Source: Myxococcales bacterium (GTDB taxonomy: Bacteria; Myxococcota_A; Polyangia; Polyangiales; Ga0077539). Taken from it: 40,630 bases of DNA. The notes beneath the pieces were generated by a model. It was given only the letters and a program-made list of their open reading frames with translations. It did not search any database and was not told where the DNA came from. The stretch is from NCBI GenBank assembly GCA_016792845.1, contig JAEUKH010000030.1, positions 1-40,630 of the forward strand, read 5' to 3'. Position numbers and translations under genes: made by a program. Below, one piece after another: positions 32,965-40,630 of this stretch (positions within the stretch are counted from its first letter, which is position 1; each line of letters starts with the position of its first letter).

Positions 32965-34839
32965 ATGATTCAGCTCATTCCTGGTTCGAACGACGCGTCG
33001 CCCACAGACAGCTTCGCCCTCGATCAAAAGAAGGGCGCGTGGACGCCCGCGGCCTCGCACCTGCGCACCAAGAGCTTCCCGACGCCCTTCGCGCAGGCCG
33101 AAATGATGACCCATGTGCTCACGCAGCTCTCGCTCGACCCGGGCGCCGCGCAGAGCGCGCCCGAGACGGTCAACGACAAGCTGCAACAGACCTTCGAGCG
33201 GTGGCGCCTCTTGCTGCTCGGGCTCGTGCTCGGCGAGGTGGTGCTCGACCCGGTCGATCTGCGACGCAACGAGGCCGACAACTTCGGCGGGATGCTCTCG
33301 GATTTGCGCCCCGAGTGCCGCTTCCTCGGGCTCCTCCGCGACGCGCGGCACCAGGGCATGGAGGGCCGAAAGCTCATGGTCGGCGCCGCCGATCCGCACT
33401 GCCTTCTCTGGTGCGCCCCGCGCCTCGCGAGGCTCAATTATTGGTCTGACCTCAAGACCCGCATCGACTCGAACCCCTACCGACAAGAAGCGTACGGCCT
33501 CCTCGCCGACTGGCGCACCCACTTCGAACGCGCCTCTTTGTGGAACCCCTCCCACGAGCGCGCCCCCGCCTGGCAGAAGGGCCTCCACACCCTCCTCGGC
33601 GAGAACACCCGCCCCGCCAACGCCCTCGCCGATCACGCCCGCATGGTCGGCCCGCTGCGCCTGAACGTCGTGCCCCGCGCCGGCGGCGACGCCGAAGACG
33701 TGATCGCGTACCTCCCCGTACGGGAGCCCCAATGGGCCGCGCGCTTCGCCGAGCTGTTGTTCTTTCAGCCTGTGCGTCGTGACGCGGGCTCGGTCGAGCT
33801 CGTCGACCCCAACGGCCGCTCGGTGGTGTCGATCCGCATGGCCCCGCGGACCCTCGCACAAGGCGCACACCAGGCCGCTCCCGGCGCGGCCAGCGCGGCG
33901 GTCGACGCGGCCCCCATCGCGGGCTTCGAGCTCCTGGCCGGGGTGGGGCGCTTCGAGGCCCTCGCCAACGTCGGGCGCGGCCACGGGCAGGCGCACTGGC
34001 TCGAAGATCACGCCAACGCGCAGGGCTACCGCGCGCTGGTGCTGAACCCGCTCATGGCCGCCGCGGCCCGCTCGCACCGCCGCGCGACGCTCAGCGACGA
34101 AGACGTCACGGGCTTCCCGATCGGCTACCCTGACACGATCCGCCTGGTGGTCGCGCCCTCGTCAGGGGCCGCCGACGGGCCGCGCATCATGCTCTCGCGC
34201 GAGGTCACCAACCGCGCCGCCACGGGCACTCCGCTGCCCGCCTACGGCACCGCCCTCACCCACTGGAAGCCCGGCGACGCGCTCCCCGCCATCGTGGCCG
34301 TGCCGGGCGCCACGGGCAACCTCGCCGTGGGCCTCGTCGAAGCCTTCGGCCCCGCAGAGCGCCGCGTCGACGTGGGCGAGCTCAGGGCCCTCGGCTTCGC
34401 GCTCTTTCTGTACTTCATGGGCGAGGCCGAGCTCCGCAGCGACGGCGCGCGCATCTTGTGGACCCACGACGACGGCAAAGAGCTCTGCGGCCGCGTGGTC
34501 TTCAACCAGACCGAGCGTGCGCTCGAAGTGCTCCGCGACGGCCTGAACGCCGTGATGAGCGAGACCGAGCGCGCCCGCTGCCGCGACCGCCTCGCCACCC
34601 TCCAGCGCTTCGCCGCCACCTGGCGCAGCGTGGGCGAGGGCGACGCCGAGCGCCCCGAGGTGCAGGCCGCGCGCCTCGGCCGCGTCGCCGTCGAGCACTT
34701 CCTGCACTGGGTGCTCGGCGCCCCCGGCGGCTTCGTGATCGGCCAGTTCGGCCTCAAGGCCGCGGCCCCCGCCGAGCACTACGTGCTGGGCCTCAACGCG
34801 CGGCTCCCGCTCTACCTCGACGTCTTCGCGCGCGACTGA
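32965..34839 (+). CDS. Unrecognised 624-residue protein linked to the tubulin-like gene
   Basis: Starts 11 bp after the tubulin-like stop, with GAGGGG at the right distance, so the two are co-transcribed. No membrane segment and no signal peptide. The N-terminal part has F-E-R-W-R-L-L-L-L-G-L-V-L-G-E-V-V-L-D-P-V-D, then R-L-N-Y-W-S-D-L-K, V-I-A-Y-L-P-V-R-E-P-Q-W-A, and near the end E-H-F-L-H-W-V-L-G-A-P-G-G-F. I recognise no family. Presence directly after the tubulin-like gene and cytoplasmic location suggest a partner of that protein. Confidence 0.85.
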   Translation: MIQLIPGSNDASPTDSFALDQKKGAWTPAASHLRTKSFPTPFAQAEMMTHVLTQLSLDPGAAQSAPETVNDKLQQTFERWRLLLLGLVLGEVVLDPVDLRRNEADNFGGMLSDLRPECRFLGLLRDARHQGMEGRKLMVGAADPHCLLWCAPRLARLNYWSDLKTRIDSNPYRQEAYGLLADWRTHFERASLWNPSHERAPAWQKGLHTLLGENTRPANALADHARMVGPLRLNVVPRAGGDAEDVIAYLPVREPQWAARFAELLFFQPVRRDAGSVELVDPNGRSVVSIRMAPRTLAQGAHQAAPGAASAAVDAAPIAGFELLAGVGRFEALANVGRGHGQAHWLEDHANAQGYRALVLNPLMAAAARSHRRATLSDEDVTGFPIGYPDTIRLVVAPSSGAADGPRIMLSREVTNRAATGTPLPAYGTALTHWKPGDALPAIVAVPGATGNLAVGLVEAFGPAERRVDVGELRALGFALFLYFMGEAELRSDGARILWTHDDGKELCGRVVFNQTERALEVLRDGLNAVMSETERARCRDRLATLQRFAATWRSVGEGDAERPEVQAARLGRVAVEHFLHWVLGAPGGFVIGQFGLKAAAPAEHYVLGLNARLPLYLDVFARD

Positions 34840-34961
34840 GGGCGAGCCTGGCATGTTTGTAACACTGCGAATTTGCATGTCTTCTACGGCGCTCCGGCGG
34901 CCCTCAGGGCGCCTCGCGTCGCAGGCACCTCGCGCACCGCACGGCATCAACGGGGCACCTC

Positions 34962-37900
34962 ATGGCGCTTGAGCATCACTGCGAAAACTGTGGCTTCGAC
35001 CTCTCGAAGCTTGAGCAGACCATCCTCTACGCGCGCAAGGGCGGCGAGGCGCGCAAGCTGCACTGCCCGATCTGTCGCTCAGACCGGGTGAAGATCGCGG
35101 CCCTCGAGCGGGTCTTCTCGCGCGCGGCCTCGGGGCGCTGGGTGCGCTGGCGCGAGGGCGGCGGCGCGGGCGGCGCGTCGAACACCATCACCCTCGGGCG
35201 CCTCAAGCTCAGGGTCGAGGGCGAGATCGAGCCGCTCTCGAAAGAGCAGATTTGCTTTCGCATGGTGCCGGTCTTCGTGAGCGAAGGGAGGCTCACCTGG
35301 CCCGCGCTGCCCGTGATGCCCGAGTACCTCGACTGCCTCGACCCCGCGCAGGTGCGCCTCGCGCGAGAGAAGCCCGAGCTCTTCGGAAGGGTCATCCAAG
35401 AGCGCGGCAAATCGCGGTACCAGTGCGTGCTCCCGCTGCGCGGGCTCAAGAGCACCGAGTGGCCGACCTACGAGTGCGAGATCCTCCCGGCCAACCCCTT
35501 CGCGGTGAACGCGGGCGACGCTGAGGCGATGGCGTTTCGCGGGGTCTCGGTGAAGGTGTGGCCGAACCTCCGGCGCCCCACCCACGCGTGGCGGTACTAC
35601 CTCGTGCAAGCCGGGGCCAACTCTGAAGAGGGCATGAACCTCTTCGCGCAGGGGCGGCACTTCCGCGCGCAAATGCTTGTGGCGCCGAGCGACGCCGACG
35701 GGCGGCCCGCGAGCGAGACCTTGCTCGAACGCATCGCCCTCGACCAGGAGGTGGGCCGCGAAGGAGAGAGCAACCCCACGGGTTACGTCGGCGCGTCACG
35801 CAGAGGTCGCCCCGCGTGGGTGAGCGTCGAGTTCTACCAGCCCGTGCAAGGCGGCAAAGCCGAGGCCCTCGGCGGCGGCCTCTTGCCCCTCCGCCCCGCC
35901 ATCGACGCCACCAGCAACGACACGTGGAACCTCGGCATCGACTTCGGCACCAGCAACACGGTCATCGCCGTGAAGCGCAAAGACGGCACCATCCAGTGCG
36001 TCGCGCCGGAGCGCGGCCGCGAGCGCGCGAGCACCACCCTCAGCCTCATTGACGGCGGGCCCCAGACCCTCCAACGCGGCCTCGATCTGTGGCCCGGCGG
36101 CGAGTGGTCGGGCCCCTTCCGCGATCTCTTGCCGAGCGAGCTCGCGTGCCACAAACGCTGGATCGACCTCGCCAGCGACACGGTGATCGGCAACCTCGCC
36201 TTCGGCAAAGACTTCGGCGTGCCCTTGCGCGGCGGGGTGGGCGCGGTCGGCAGCGACCATGTGGTGAGCGAGTTCAAGTGGCTCCGCGCGGTCGAGAAAG
36301 ACAAGACGGCGCTGGCCCAGCGCAACGTCGTGCAAGAGCTTCAGGCGCGCTTCCTCGAAGGCGCGATGCTGATGACCGCGGCCTCGCAGCTCGCCGAAGA
36401 GGAGGCCGCGCCGCGCTCGGTCAACGTGTCGTACAGCTTCCCCCTGGCCTTCGACGAGGGCGACCTCGACACCCTCAAGGGCGCCGCCCAGGCCGCGGGC
36501 GAGCGCCTCAAGGCTCTCACCGGCGCCGACTTCCTCTTCGCCCCGCCGCTCGTCGATGAGGCCCAGGCCGCGGCCGGTCACACCCCGAGCGACAAGATGT
36601 TTCGGGTGTACTGCGACCTCGGCGGCGGCTCGCTCGAAGTGCTCGTCGACGACACCCTCGCGCGCAACTCGCAGCAGGGGCACAGCGGCATGCACCCGCA
36701 TGTGTTCAGCTCGTCGATCTTCTTCGGCGGCAGCGTGTACCTCCGCTCGCTCCTCGGGGCCGGCGAGCACGACCGAAAGGGCTCGTGCCTCATGCCCGCG
36801 ATGAGCTCGTACACGCGCCTCGCGAGCGCCGTACGCCAGAGCCCCTCGGGCAAGGCCCTGCTCGAATCGCCCCACGTCATCGCCGAGACCCGCAAGGCCA
36901 CCGCAGAGCGCCGCGCGCGGGTCTACATCGGGTACATCGTCGAGTGGGTCGCGCGGATGCTCGCGGGGGTCTGCCTCGAACACGGGCGCACCGTCGACGG
37001 GCGACTCGACCTCTCGCGCAACCGGCTCTTCACCCTCGCGGGCAGCGGGGCCGCGCGGCGATGGATCCTCGGCGCCAACAAGGGCCCCGGCCAGAAGCGC
37101 GTGGTCGAGTTCTCGCTCGTGCTCCTCGGCAACGGATGGGGATTCGGAGACATCGTGCGCGACGGCATGAAGAACGTCGAGCAGATGATGGCCCAGCGGG
37201 TGTACGCGCGGCTCTCTGAACTCTTGCGAGAGAACGAGGCCCTCTGCCAGCAGATCAGCGACGGCGACATGCACCTCCTCGACCCGCGGCTCACCCTCGA
37301 CGTGAGCTTCGTGTTGCCCCCCGAGGGCACCCACCGAAAGGCCGCCGTGGCCCTCGGGCTCCTCGGCACCCACCACGCCACCGAAGACGCCGCCCGCTTC
37401 TTCAAGAAGCGCTCGGTCGAGCGCCACGGCGTCATGGGTTTCGACCTCTGGCTCAACGACGGGAGCCGAAAAATCCCGTGGTATCGCCCCTTCGGCCCCC
37501 CGGCAGAAGACGACCCGAGCCAGTACGACCGCATCCAAGAGGTGCAAGCAGGGGCGGGCGCGGCGCCGCCGCAGGGGTTTCCGCAGCCGCAACCGAAAGC
37601 CCCTCAAGGGGGGGGAGGGTTTCCGATCGCGCAACCCGGTTCGGCTCCCTACGCAGCCCCCGTGCAACCCGCCGCGATGCCGGGCGCGATGCCCATGATG
37701 CCGGGTGCGATGCCGGGCGCGATGCCCACGATGCCGGGCGCGATGCCGATGATGCCGGGTGCGATGTACGGCGCTCCCGCGATGATGCCCGGCGCGATGA
37801 TGCCCGGCGCGATGCCGATGATGGGCTTCGCGATGAGCCCCGAGATGTTGGTGATGCAGCTCCAACAGCAATGGATGCAGCTCTCGATGCTCGCCGCGCA

Positions 37901-38237
37901 GTCAGGCTCGACGCCTCTTGATTACGCGAAGCCGCAGCTCTGGCAGCAGCTCTCGGTGCTCGCGCAACAGCAAGGGCTCACCGTCGAGCGCATGCTCGCG
38001 CAGCAGCAATGGCAGCGCCTCGTGCAGCCGTTGATGATGACCCCGGGGCTCGGCCCAGAGCAGATGCAGCTCGCGCAGCATCAACAGATGCAGGCGGTCA
38101 CCGCGGCCGCGACGCAGCGCGGGCAGAGCGCCGAGACCTTCCTCGCGCAGCAGCGGTGGGAGGGGCTCCTCGCGATGCTCCAGCCCGCGCCCATGGCGCC
38201 GATGATGCCCTTTCCGTTTGACCCGAACGCCCGCTAG
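34962..38237 (+). CDS. Zinc-ribbon + Hsp70/actin-like ATPase with Met/Pro/Gln-rich tail
   Basis: 1,091 residues. A zinc ribbon opens the protein (Cys7, Cys10, Cys35, Cys38). Residues ~320-880 form an actin/Hsp70 ATPase: phosphate-1 loop DFGTSNT (327-333), phosphate-2 loop DLGGGSLE (552-559) and the adenosine-site A-G-S-G-A-A-R-R-W (693-701). No Hsp70 substrate-binding domain follows; instead there is a P-G-A-M-P-M-M repeat stretch (~905-955) and three Gln-rich ~27-residue repeats (Q-L-S-x-L-A-x-Q-x-G-L-T-x-E-x-x-L-A-Q). It lies 122 bp after the preceding gene; the AT-rich patch at 34850-34880 could hold its own promoter. With the tubulin-like gene this gives two nucleotide-dependent filament candidates in one operon. 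Confidence 0.9.
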   Translation: MALEHHCENCGFDLSKLEQTILYARKGGEARKLHCPICRSDRVKIAALERVFSRAASGRWVRWREGGGAGGASNTITLGRLKLRVEGEIEPLSKEQICFRMVPVFVSEGRLTWPALPVMPEYLDCLDPAQVRLAREKPELFGRVIQERGKSRYQCVLPLRGLKSTEWPTYECEILPANPFAVNAGDAEAMAFRGVSVKVWPNLRRPTHAWRYYLVQAGANSEEGMNLFAQGRHFRAQMLVAPSDADGRPASETLLERIALDQEVGREGESNPTGYVGASRRGRPAWVSVEFYQPVQGGKAEALGGGLLPLRPAIDATSNDTWNLGIDFGTSNTVIAVKRKDGTIQCVAPERGRERASTTLSLIDGGPQTLQRGLDLWPGGEWSGPFRDLLPSELACHKRWIDLASDTVIGNLAFGKDFGVPLRGGVGAVGSDHVVSEFKWLRAVEKDKTALAQRNVVQELQARFLEGAMLMTAASQLAEEEAAPRSVNVSYSFPLAFDEGDLDTLKGAAQAAGERLKALTGADFLFAPPLVDEAQAAAGHTPSDKMFRVYCDLGGGSLEVLVDDTLARNSQQGHSGMHPHVFSSSIFFGGSVYLRSLLGAGEHDRKGSCLMPAMSSYTRLASAVRQSPSGKALLESPHVIAETRKATAERRARVYIGYIVEWVARMLAGVCLEHGRTVDGRLDLSRNRLFTLAGSGAARRWILGANKGPGQKRVVEFSLVLLGNGWGFGDIVRDGMKNVEQMMAQRVYARLSELLRENEALCQQISDGDMHLLDPRLTLDVSFVLPPEGTHRKAAVALGLLGTHHATEDAARFFKKRSVERHGVMGFDLWLNDGSRKIPWYRPFGPPAEDDPSQYDRIQEVQAGAGAAPPQGFPQPQPKAPQGGGGFPIAQPGSAPYAAPVQPAAMPGAMPMMPGAMPGAMPTMPGAMPMMPGAMYGAPAMMPGAMMPGAMPMMGFAMSPEMLVMQLQQQWMQLSMLAAQSGSTPLDYAKPQLWQQLSVLAQQQGLTVERMLAQQQWQRLVQPLMMTPGLGPEQMQLAQHQQMQAVTAAATQRGQSAETFLAQQRWEGLLAMLQPAPMAPMMPFPFDPNAR

Positions 38238-38252
38238 AAAGGCAGCCGCGCG

Positions 38253-38564
38253 ATGTCAAAAGACCCCACCGCACCGCCGCATCTCGGCCCCCACGAGGCC
38301 TACCGCTTCGGCGAAGAGCCTGTTGCCGCAAAGGCCCAGGTGACCTTCCTCGAGAGCCCCAAGGTGGCCCCCGAGCTGCCCTCGCCGTCGAAGATCGACC
38401 CGGGCTTCGAGGCCACCCGCATCGCGCTCGAGAACCAGGTCGCCCGCAACGGCGTGGCGCCGCTGATGTACGCCCCGCCCGACGCAACCCGCTGGTTTCG
38501 CTTCTCACCGTTTGAGGTCTTCCTCGAACAGGTGCTGGCCAAAAAGCTCTCGACGCTGGAGTGA
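38253..38564 (+). CDS. 103-residue hypothetical protein
   Basis: Small soluble protein with a Pro/Glu/Ser-rich N-terminal half and a C-terminal half with amphipathic helices (A-T-R-W-F-R-F-S-P-F-E-V-F-L-E-Q-V-L). AAAGG upstream sets the start. Stops 3 bp before the next gene, so co-transcribed. No family recognised; probably an adaptor in the cytoskeletal cluster. Confidence 0.75.
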   Translation: MSKDPTAPPHLGPHEAYRFGEEPVAAKAQVTFLESPKVAPELPSPSKIDPGFEATRIALENQVARNGVAPLMYAPPDATRWFRFSPFEVFLEQVLAKKLSTLE

Positions 38565-38567
38565 CCG

Positions 38568-38969
38568 ATGCCGCGAGTCCTTCGCACCGTGCGGTGCCCT
38601 CATGCCAAGACCGACGACCCGTGCCAGCTCCCGCCCGGGGTGCGCTACTGCGTCTGCTACGCCGACCAACACCGCGAGCCCGTCGGCGCCGTCTCGGTGC
38701 AAGGCGGCCAGGTGGTCTGGTCGGTCGCCTCAGGCGGCAAGGCACGCGGCGCTTCGACCTGGGTCGCGGTGGTGCGACAAGGCGGCGCGGTGATCCCCGT
38801 CGAGCTCCAAGACGACCCCGCCCTCCGAGAGACCGTCGAGGGCGGTCGGGCCTACTATCTCGTGCGCGGGCCGCGCGACGCGCGCTTCGCCCTAGAGGCC
38901 GGGAGCCTCGTCGAAGCAGCCCTCGAGCAACGTGAGTTCATCGATGTCGTACCGCTCGCCTCGGCCTGA
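38568..38969 (+). CDS. 133-residue hypothetical protein with Cys/His cluster
   Basis: The N-terminal ~32 residues contain Cys10, His12, Cys19, Cys28, Cys30 and a His (R-C-P-H...D-P-C-Q...Y-C-V-C-Y-A-D-Q-H), which could hold a zinc ion. The rest is beta-rich (V-S-V-Q-G-G-Q-V-V-W-S-V, A-Y-Y-L-V-R-G). No family recognised. Its 3' end overlaps the start of the vWA lipoprotein gene by 26 bp, so translation of the two may be coupled. Confidence 0.78.
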   Translation: MPRVLRTVRCPHAKTDDPCQLPPGVRYCVCYADQHREPVGAVSVQGGQVVWSVASGGKARGASTWVAVVRQGGAVIPVELQDDPALRETVEGGRAYYLVRGPRDARFALEAGSLVEAALEQREFIDVVPLASA

Positions 38970-40446
38970 GCGCCGCGCCCTGGTGCTCGCCGCGCTGTGC
39001 GCGATGGGCTGCAAAGAGACCCGACGCAGCGCACCCGCGCAGACCCCCGCGGGCCCCACGAACCAGACCGCGAGGCCCGCGGCGCCCGCCGTCGCGCCCG
39101 GGCGAGGGGCCCAGGTCATTGTCGACATTTCTGAGTCGATTCGAGGGTTTACAAGCGCTCAGAGCACCGCCCTTGAGACGCTCCACGCGCAGGTGATCGA
39201 GTCGTCGCTCTCGGCGCTCCAGGTGAACAACCCCTTCCAGCGGTGCACCGTCGACGACCAGGTGCGCTGCGGCGCCGCGGTGACGGCCCAACAGCTGCGC
39301 CTGCCCGCGACCTACCGCGGCGCCAACGCGGCGCTGCACCTAGCGCTGCGTCGCCCCCCGCGGGCGCCCCGCCCTGATCTCCAGCAGCCCGACCCGCTCG
39401 ACCCCTACGCGGTGACGGTGATGGTCACCGACGGGTTTCAGAGCACGGGCAACATGTTTCAGCCCGGGGCGTCGAGCGATGTGGCGTGCACGTCGGGCGC
39501 CGACCCGAGCTGCCTCGCGGCGCTGCTGAGACAGCGCGTCGACGAGGGATACGGGCTCTGGGTCGGCAGGCTCGTCATGGGCTTCGATGGGCGATACTTC
39601 GCCGAGCGGCGCCTCGACCCCACGATGTGGCAACGCATCACCGCCCACATCAACGCCCTCAACGTCGCCCCTGAGTGGAATGGTGTCCGTTTCAGCGCCA
39701 GCGCGCCCAACATGACCGGCGCCTCGGGCGCGTTTCGTTTCACCGGGGCCCGGCCCCTGCTGGTCTTCGTCCTCTCGCGCGACATCGCCCGCGGCCGCGG
39801 CCTCGTGGCCGAAATGGAGCGGCGCCTCCGCGTCGAGCGCATCACCCGCCGGGGCATCGCCGACGACGTGGTCTTCAGCGAGTGGTCGCCCTTCGAGGGC
39901 ATGAGCGCGCAGCTGCTCAACGCCAGCCGCGCCGCGAGCGGTGGCGCCAACGACCATGTGCTCGTGGCGAGGCCCCAACGGAGTCCCGCTGCGCTCGACG
40001 TCACGGCCCGCTGCGACATCGAAGGCAAGGCCCGCATTCGGCTCGACGGCGTGCTCCGCAACGGAGCCTTGCCGCCGCCGCCCTTCGCGCACATCGCCCT
40101 CGGCTGGCGCCTCCTCGCGCGCCCGCCGCAAGGCAACGCGGGCGAGCTCTTGGTGCCCCGCGAGGCGCTCCGCCCAGTGCCCGAGCCCTTCGTGGCCCAC
40201 ACCGGCATCGACTGCACCGTGCTCCCCGCCGGCACCTTCGCCTACACAATGGGCATCACCGCCCGGTGGACCGTCGACCCCACCGGCTTCAACGCCCAGT
40301 GGTTCGCCCGCGAGAGCGCCGAGACCTCGTACGAGATGCCCGAGCGCGTCTTCGGCCTCGCCGACCTCGCCCGCGCCGTCATCACCGCCGGGGTGAACCG
40401 AGAGGGCACCCTCGACCAGCTCACGCTCCGCGTCGAACGCCGCTGA
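38944..40446 (+). CDS. vWA-domain lipoprotein of the cytoskeletal cluster
   Basis: Start at ATG 38944 (MSYRSPRPERR...), four codons inside the longer frame. The signal ends in C-A-M-G-C (Cys23), a weak but acceptable lipobox. A Pro/Ala linker leads to a von Willebrand A-like domain: V-I-V-D-I-S-E-S (DxSxS metal motif at ~61-65), then V-T-D-G-F-Q-S-T-G-N as the second metal loop. The C-terminal ~150 residues are beta-rich. It should bind a protein partner at the surface. It is the last gene of the rightward string. Confidence 0.87.
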   Translation: MSYRSPRPERRALVLAALCAMGCKETRRSAPAQTPAGPTNQTARPAAPAVAPGRGAQVIVDISESIRGFTSAQSTALETLHAQVIESSLSALQVNNPFQRCTVDDQVRCGAAVTAQQLRLPATYRGANAALHLALRRPPRAPRPDLQQPDPLDPYAVTVMVTDGFQSTGNMFQPGASSDVACTSGADPSCLAALLRQRVDEGYGLWVGRLVMGFDGRYFAERRLDPTMWQRITAHINALNVAPEWNGVRFSASAPNMTGASGAFRFTGARPLLVFVLSRDIARGRGLVAEMERRLRVERITRRGIADDVVFSEWSPFEGMSAQLLNASRAASGGANDHVLVARPQRSPAALDVTARCDIEGKARIRLDGVLRNGALPPPPFAHIALGWRLLARPPQGNAGELLVPREALRPVPEPFVAHTGIDCTVLPAGTFAYTMGITARWTVDPTGFNAQWFARESAETSYEMPERVFGLADLARAVITAGVNREGTLDQLTLRVERR

Positions 40447-40490
40447 AAACACTCTCAAACAAGCCATTCTGAGAAAAACGTACGGAGGTC

Positions 40491-40531
40491 GCAACGAATT
40501 GTTTGACGGGCGAGGGGCCCGGGCGTACAAG
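40491..40531 (+). promoter_or_regulatory. Strong rightward sigma-70 promoter
   Basis: TTGACG (40503-40508) is separated by 17 bp from TACAAG (40526-40531). The 8-mer GCAACGAA lies 4 bp upstream of the -35 box. No gene starts in the remaining ~100 bp, so a long leader or RNA gene beyond the window is expected. Confidence 0.65.
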
Positions 40532-40593
40532 CCGCCTCCCCGACGACGACGGCGCCCGAAACGGCGGCGACGGCGGCGAGAAAAAAGTAAGCG

Positions 40594-40614
40594 GCAACGA
40601 AAAAGAAGTTGACG
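40594..40614 (+). promoter_or_regulatory. Second rightward -35 region, cut by the window edge
   Basis: GCAACGAA (40594-40601) recurs 7 bp before a second TTGACG (40609-40614), preceded by A-rich sequence resembling an UP element. A -10 box would fall just beyond the edge. Tandem promoters of this kind are typical of rRNA operons or other highly expressed units, an inference only. Confidence 0.5.
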
Positions 40615-40630
40615 CCGAAAAGAGAGTGAG

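Noticed and set aside
35796..37871. 691-codon leftward open frame opposite the Hsp70/actin-like gene
   Set aside because: His/Arg/Gly-rich nonsense translation; the plus strand carries intact ATPase motifs.

Overview
The window is about 70% GC and dense with genes. It carries several hallmarks of Myxococcota, probably the Polyangia/Sandaracinus side, although the genus cannot be fixed from sequence alone. These hallmarks are an MYXO-CTERM-like tail (Cys-Gly-Cys, one transmembrane helix, Arg cluster) on a secreted protein, many lipoproteins with low-complexity Asp/Ala/Gly/Pro linkers, FG-GAP and Cys-rich vWA surface proteins, and a sigma-54 activator of the RtcR type.

Left part (1-11.6 kb): mostly cell-surface proteins. 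They are a 5'-truncated FG-GAP repeat protein, a small membrane protein, a secreted GH15-like alpha/alpha-barrel protein, a di-heme cytochrome c, an acidic 83-residue protein, a Cys-rich vWA lipoprotein and a YndJ-like membrane protein. A 63-bp imperfect inverted repeat (a REP/MITE-like element with an AT-rich core) and a degenerate tandem repeat lie at 5.25-5.58 kb.

Middle part (11.6-24.6 kb): an FKBP-type isomerase lipoprotein, an RNB-family exoribonuclease, a secreted protein of unknown function, an RtcR-like (CARF + AAA+) sigma-54 activator and a small sigma-70-family factor. A 16-bp palindrome, ATCAC-N6-GTGAT, occurs six times exactly and twice as near-matches, all between 11.6 and 17.4 kb. 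Three copies, spaced 20-21 bp apart, lie about 55-110 bp upstream of a near-consensus -24/-12 promoter that sits 32 bp before the sigma factor start. Two copies flank or overlap the activator's own start codon. The sequence thus supports a cascade: RtcR-like sensor, then sigma-54 promoter, then alternative sigma factor. Beyond it lie a LysR/MFS divergent pair, a sirtuin overlapping a cupin gene, a leucine-carboxyl-methyltransferase-like enzyme, a discoidin-like lipoprotein, a membrane protein and tRNA-Phe with a clear promoter and terminator.

Right part (24.6-40.4 kb): two divergent gene strings that look like one system. Leftward run a fibrinogen-C-like lipoprotein, a ~1,000-residue protein with six G-x-x-x-W-L repeats, one TM helix and an outer beta domain, and another lipoprotein. 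Rightward run a small membrane protein, a tubulin/FtsZ-like GTPase, an unrecognised 624-residue protein, a zinc-ribbon + Hsp70/actin-like ATPase with a Met/Pro/Gln-rich tail, two small proteins and a vWA lipoprotein. A tubulin-fold and an actin-fold ATPase/GTPase side by side with envelope lipoproteins suggests an envelope-spanning cytoskeletal assembly of unknown function. I consider this, together with the RtcR-sigma cascade, the most interesting content. The last 150 bp carry two strong rightward promoter signals for an unseen, probably highly expressed downstream unit.
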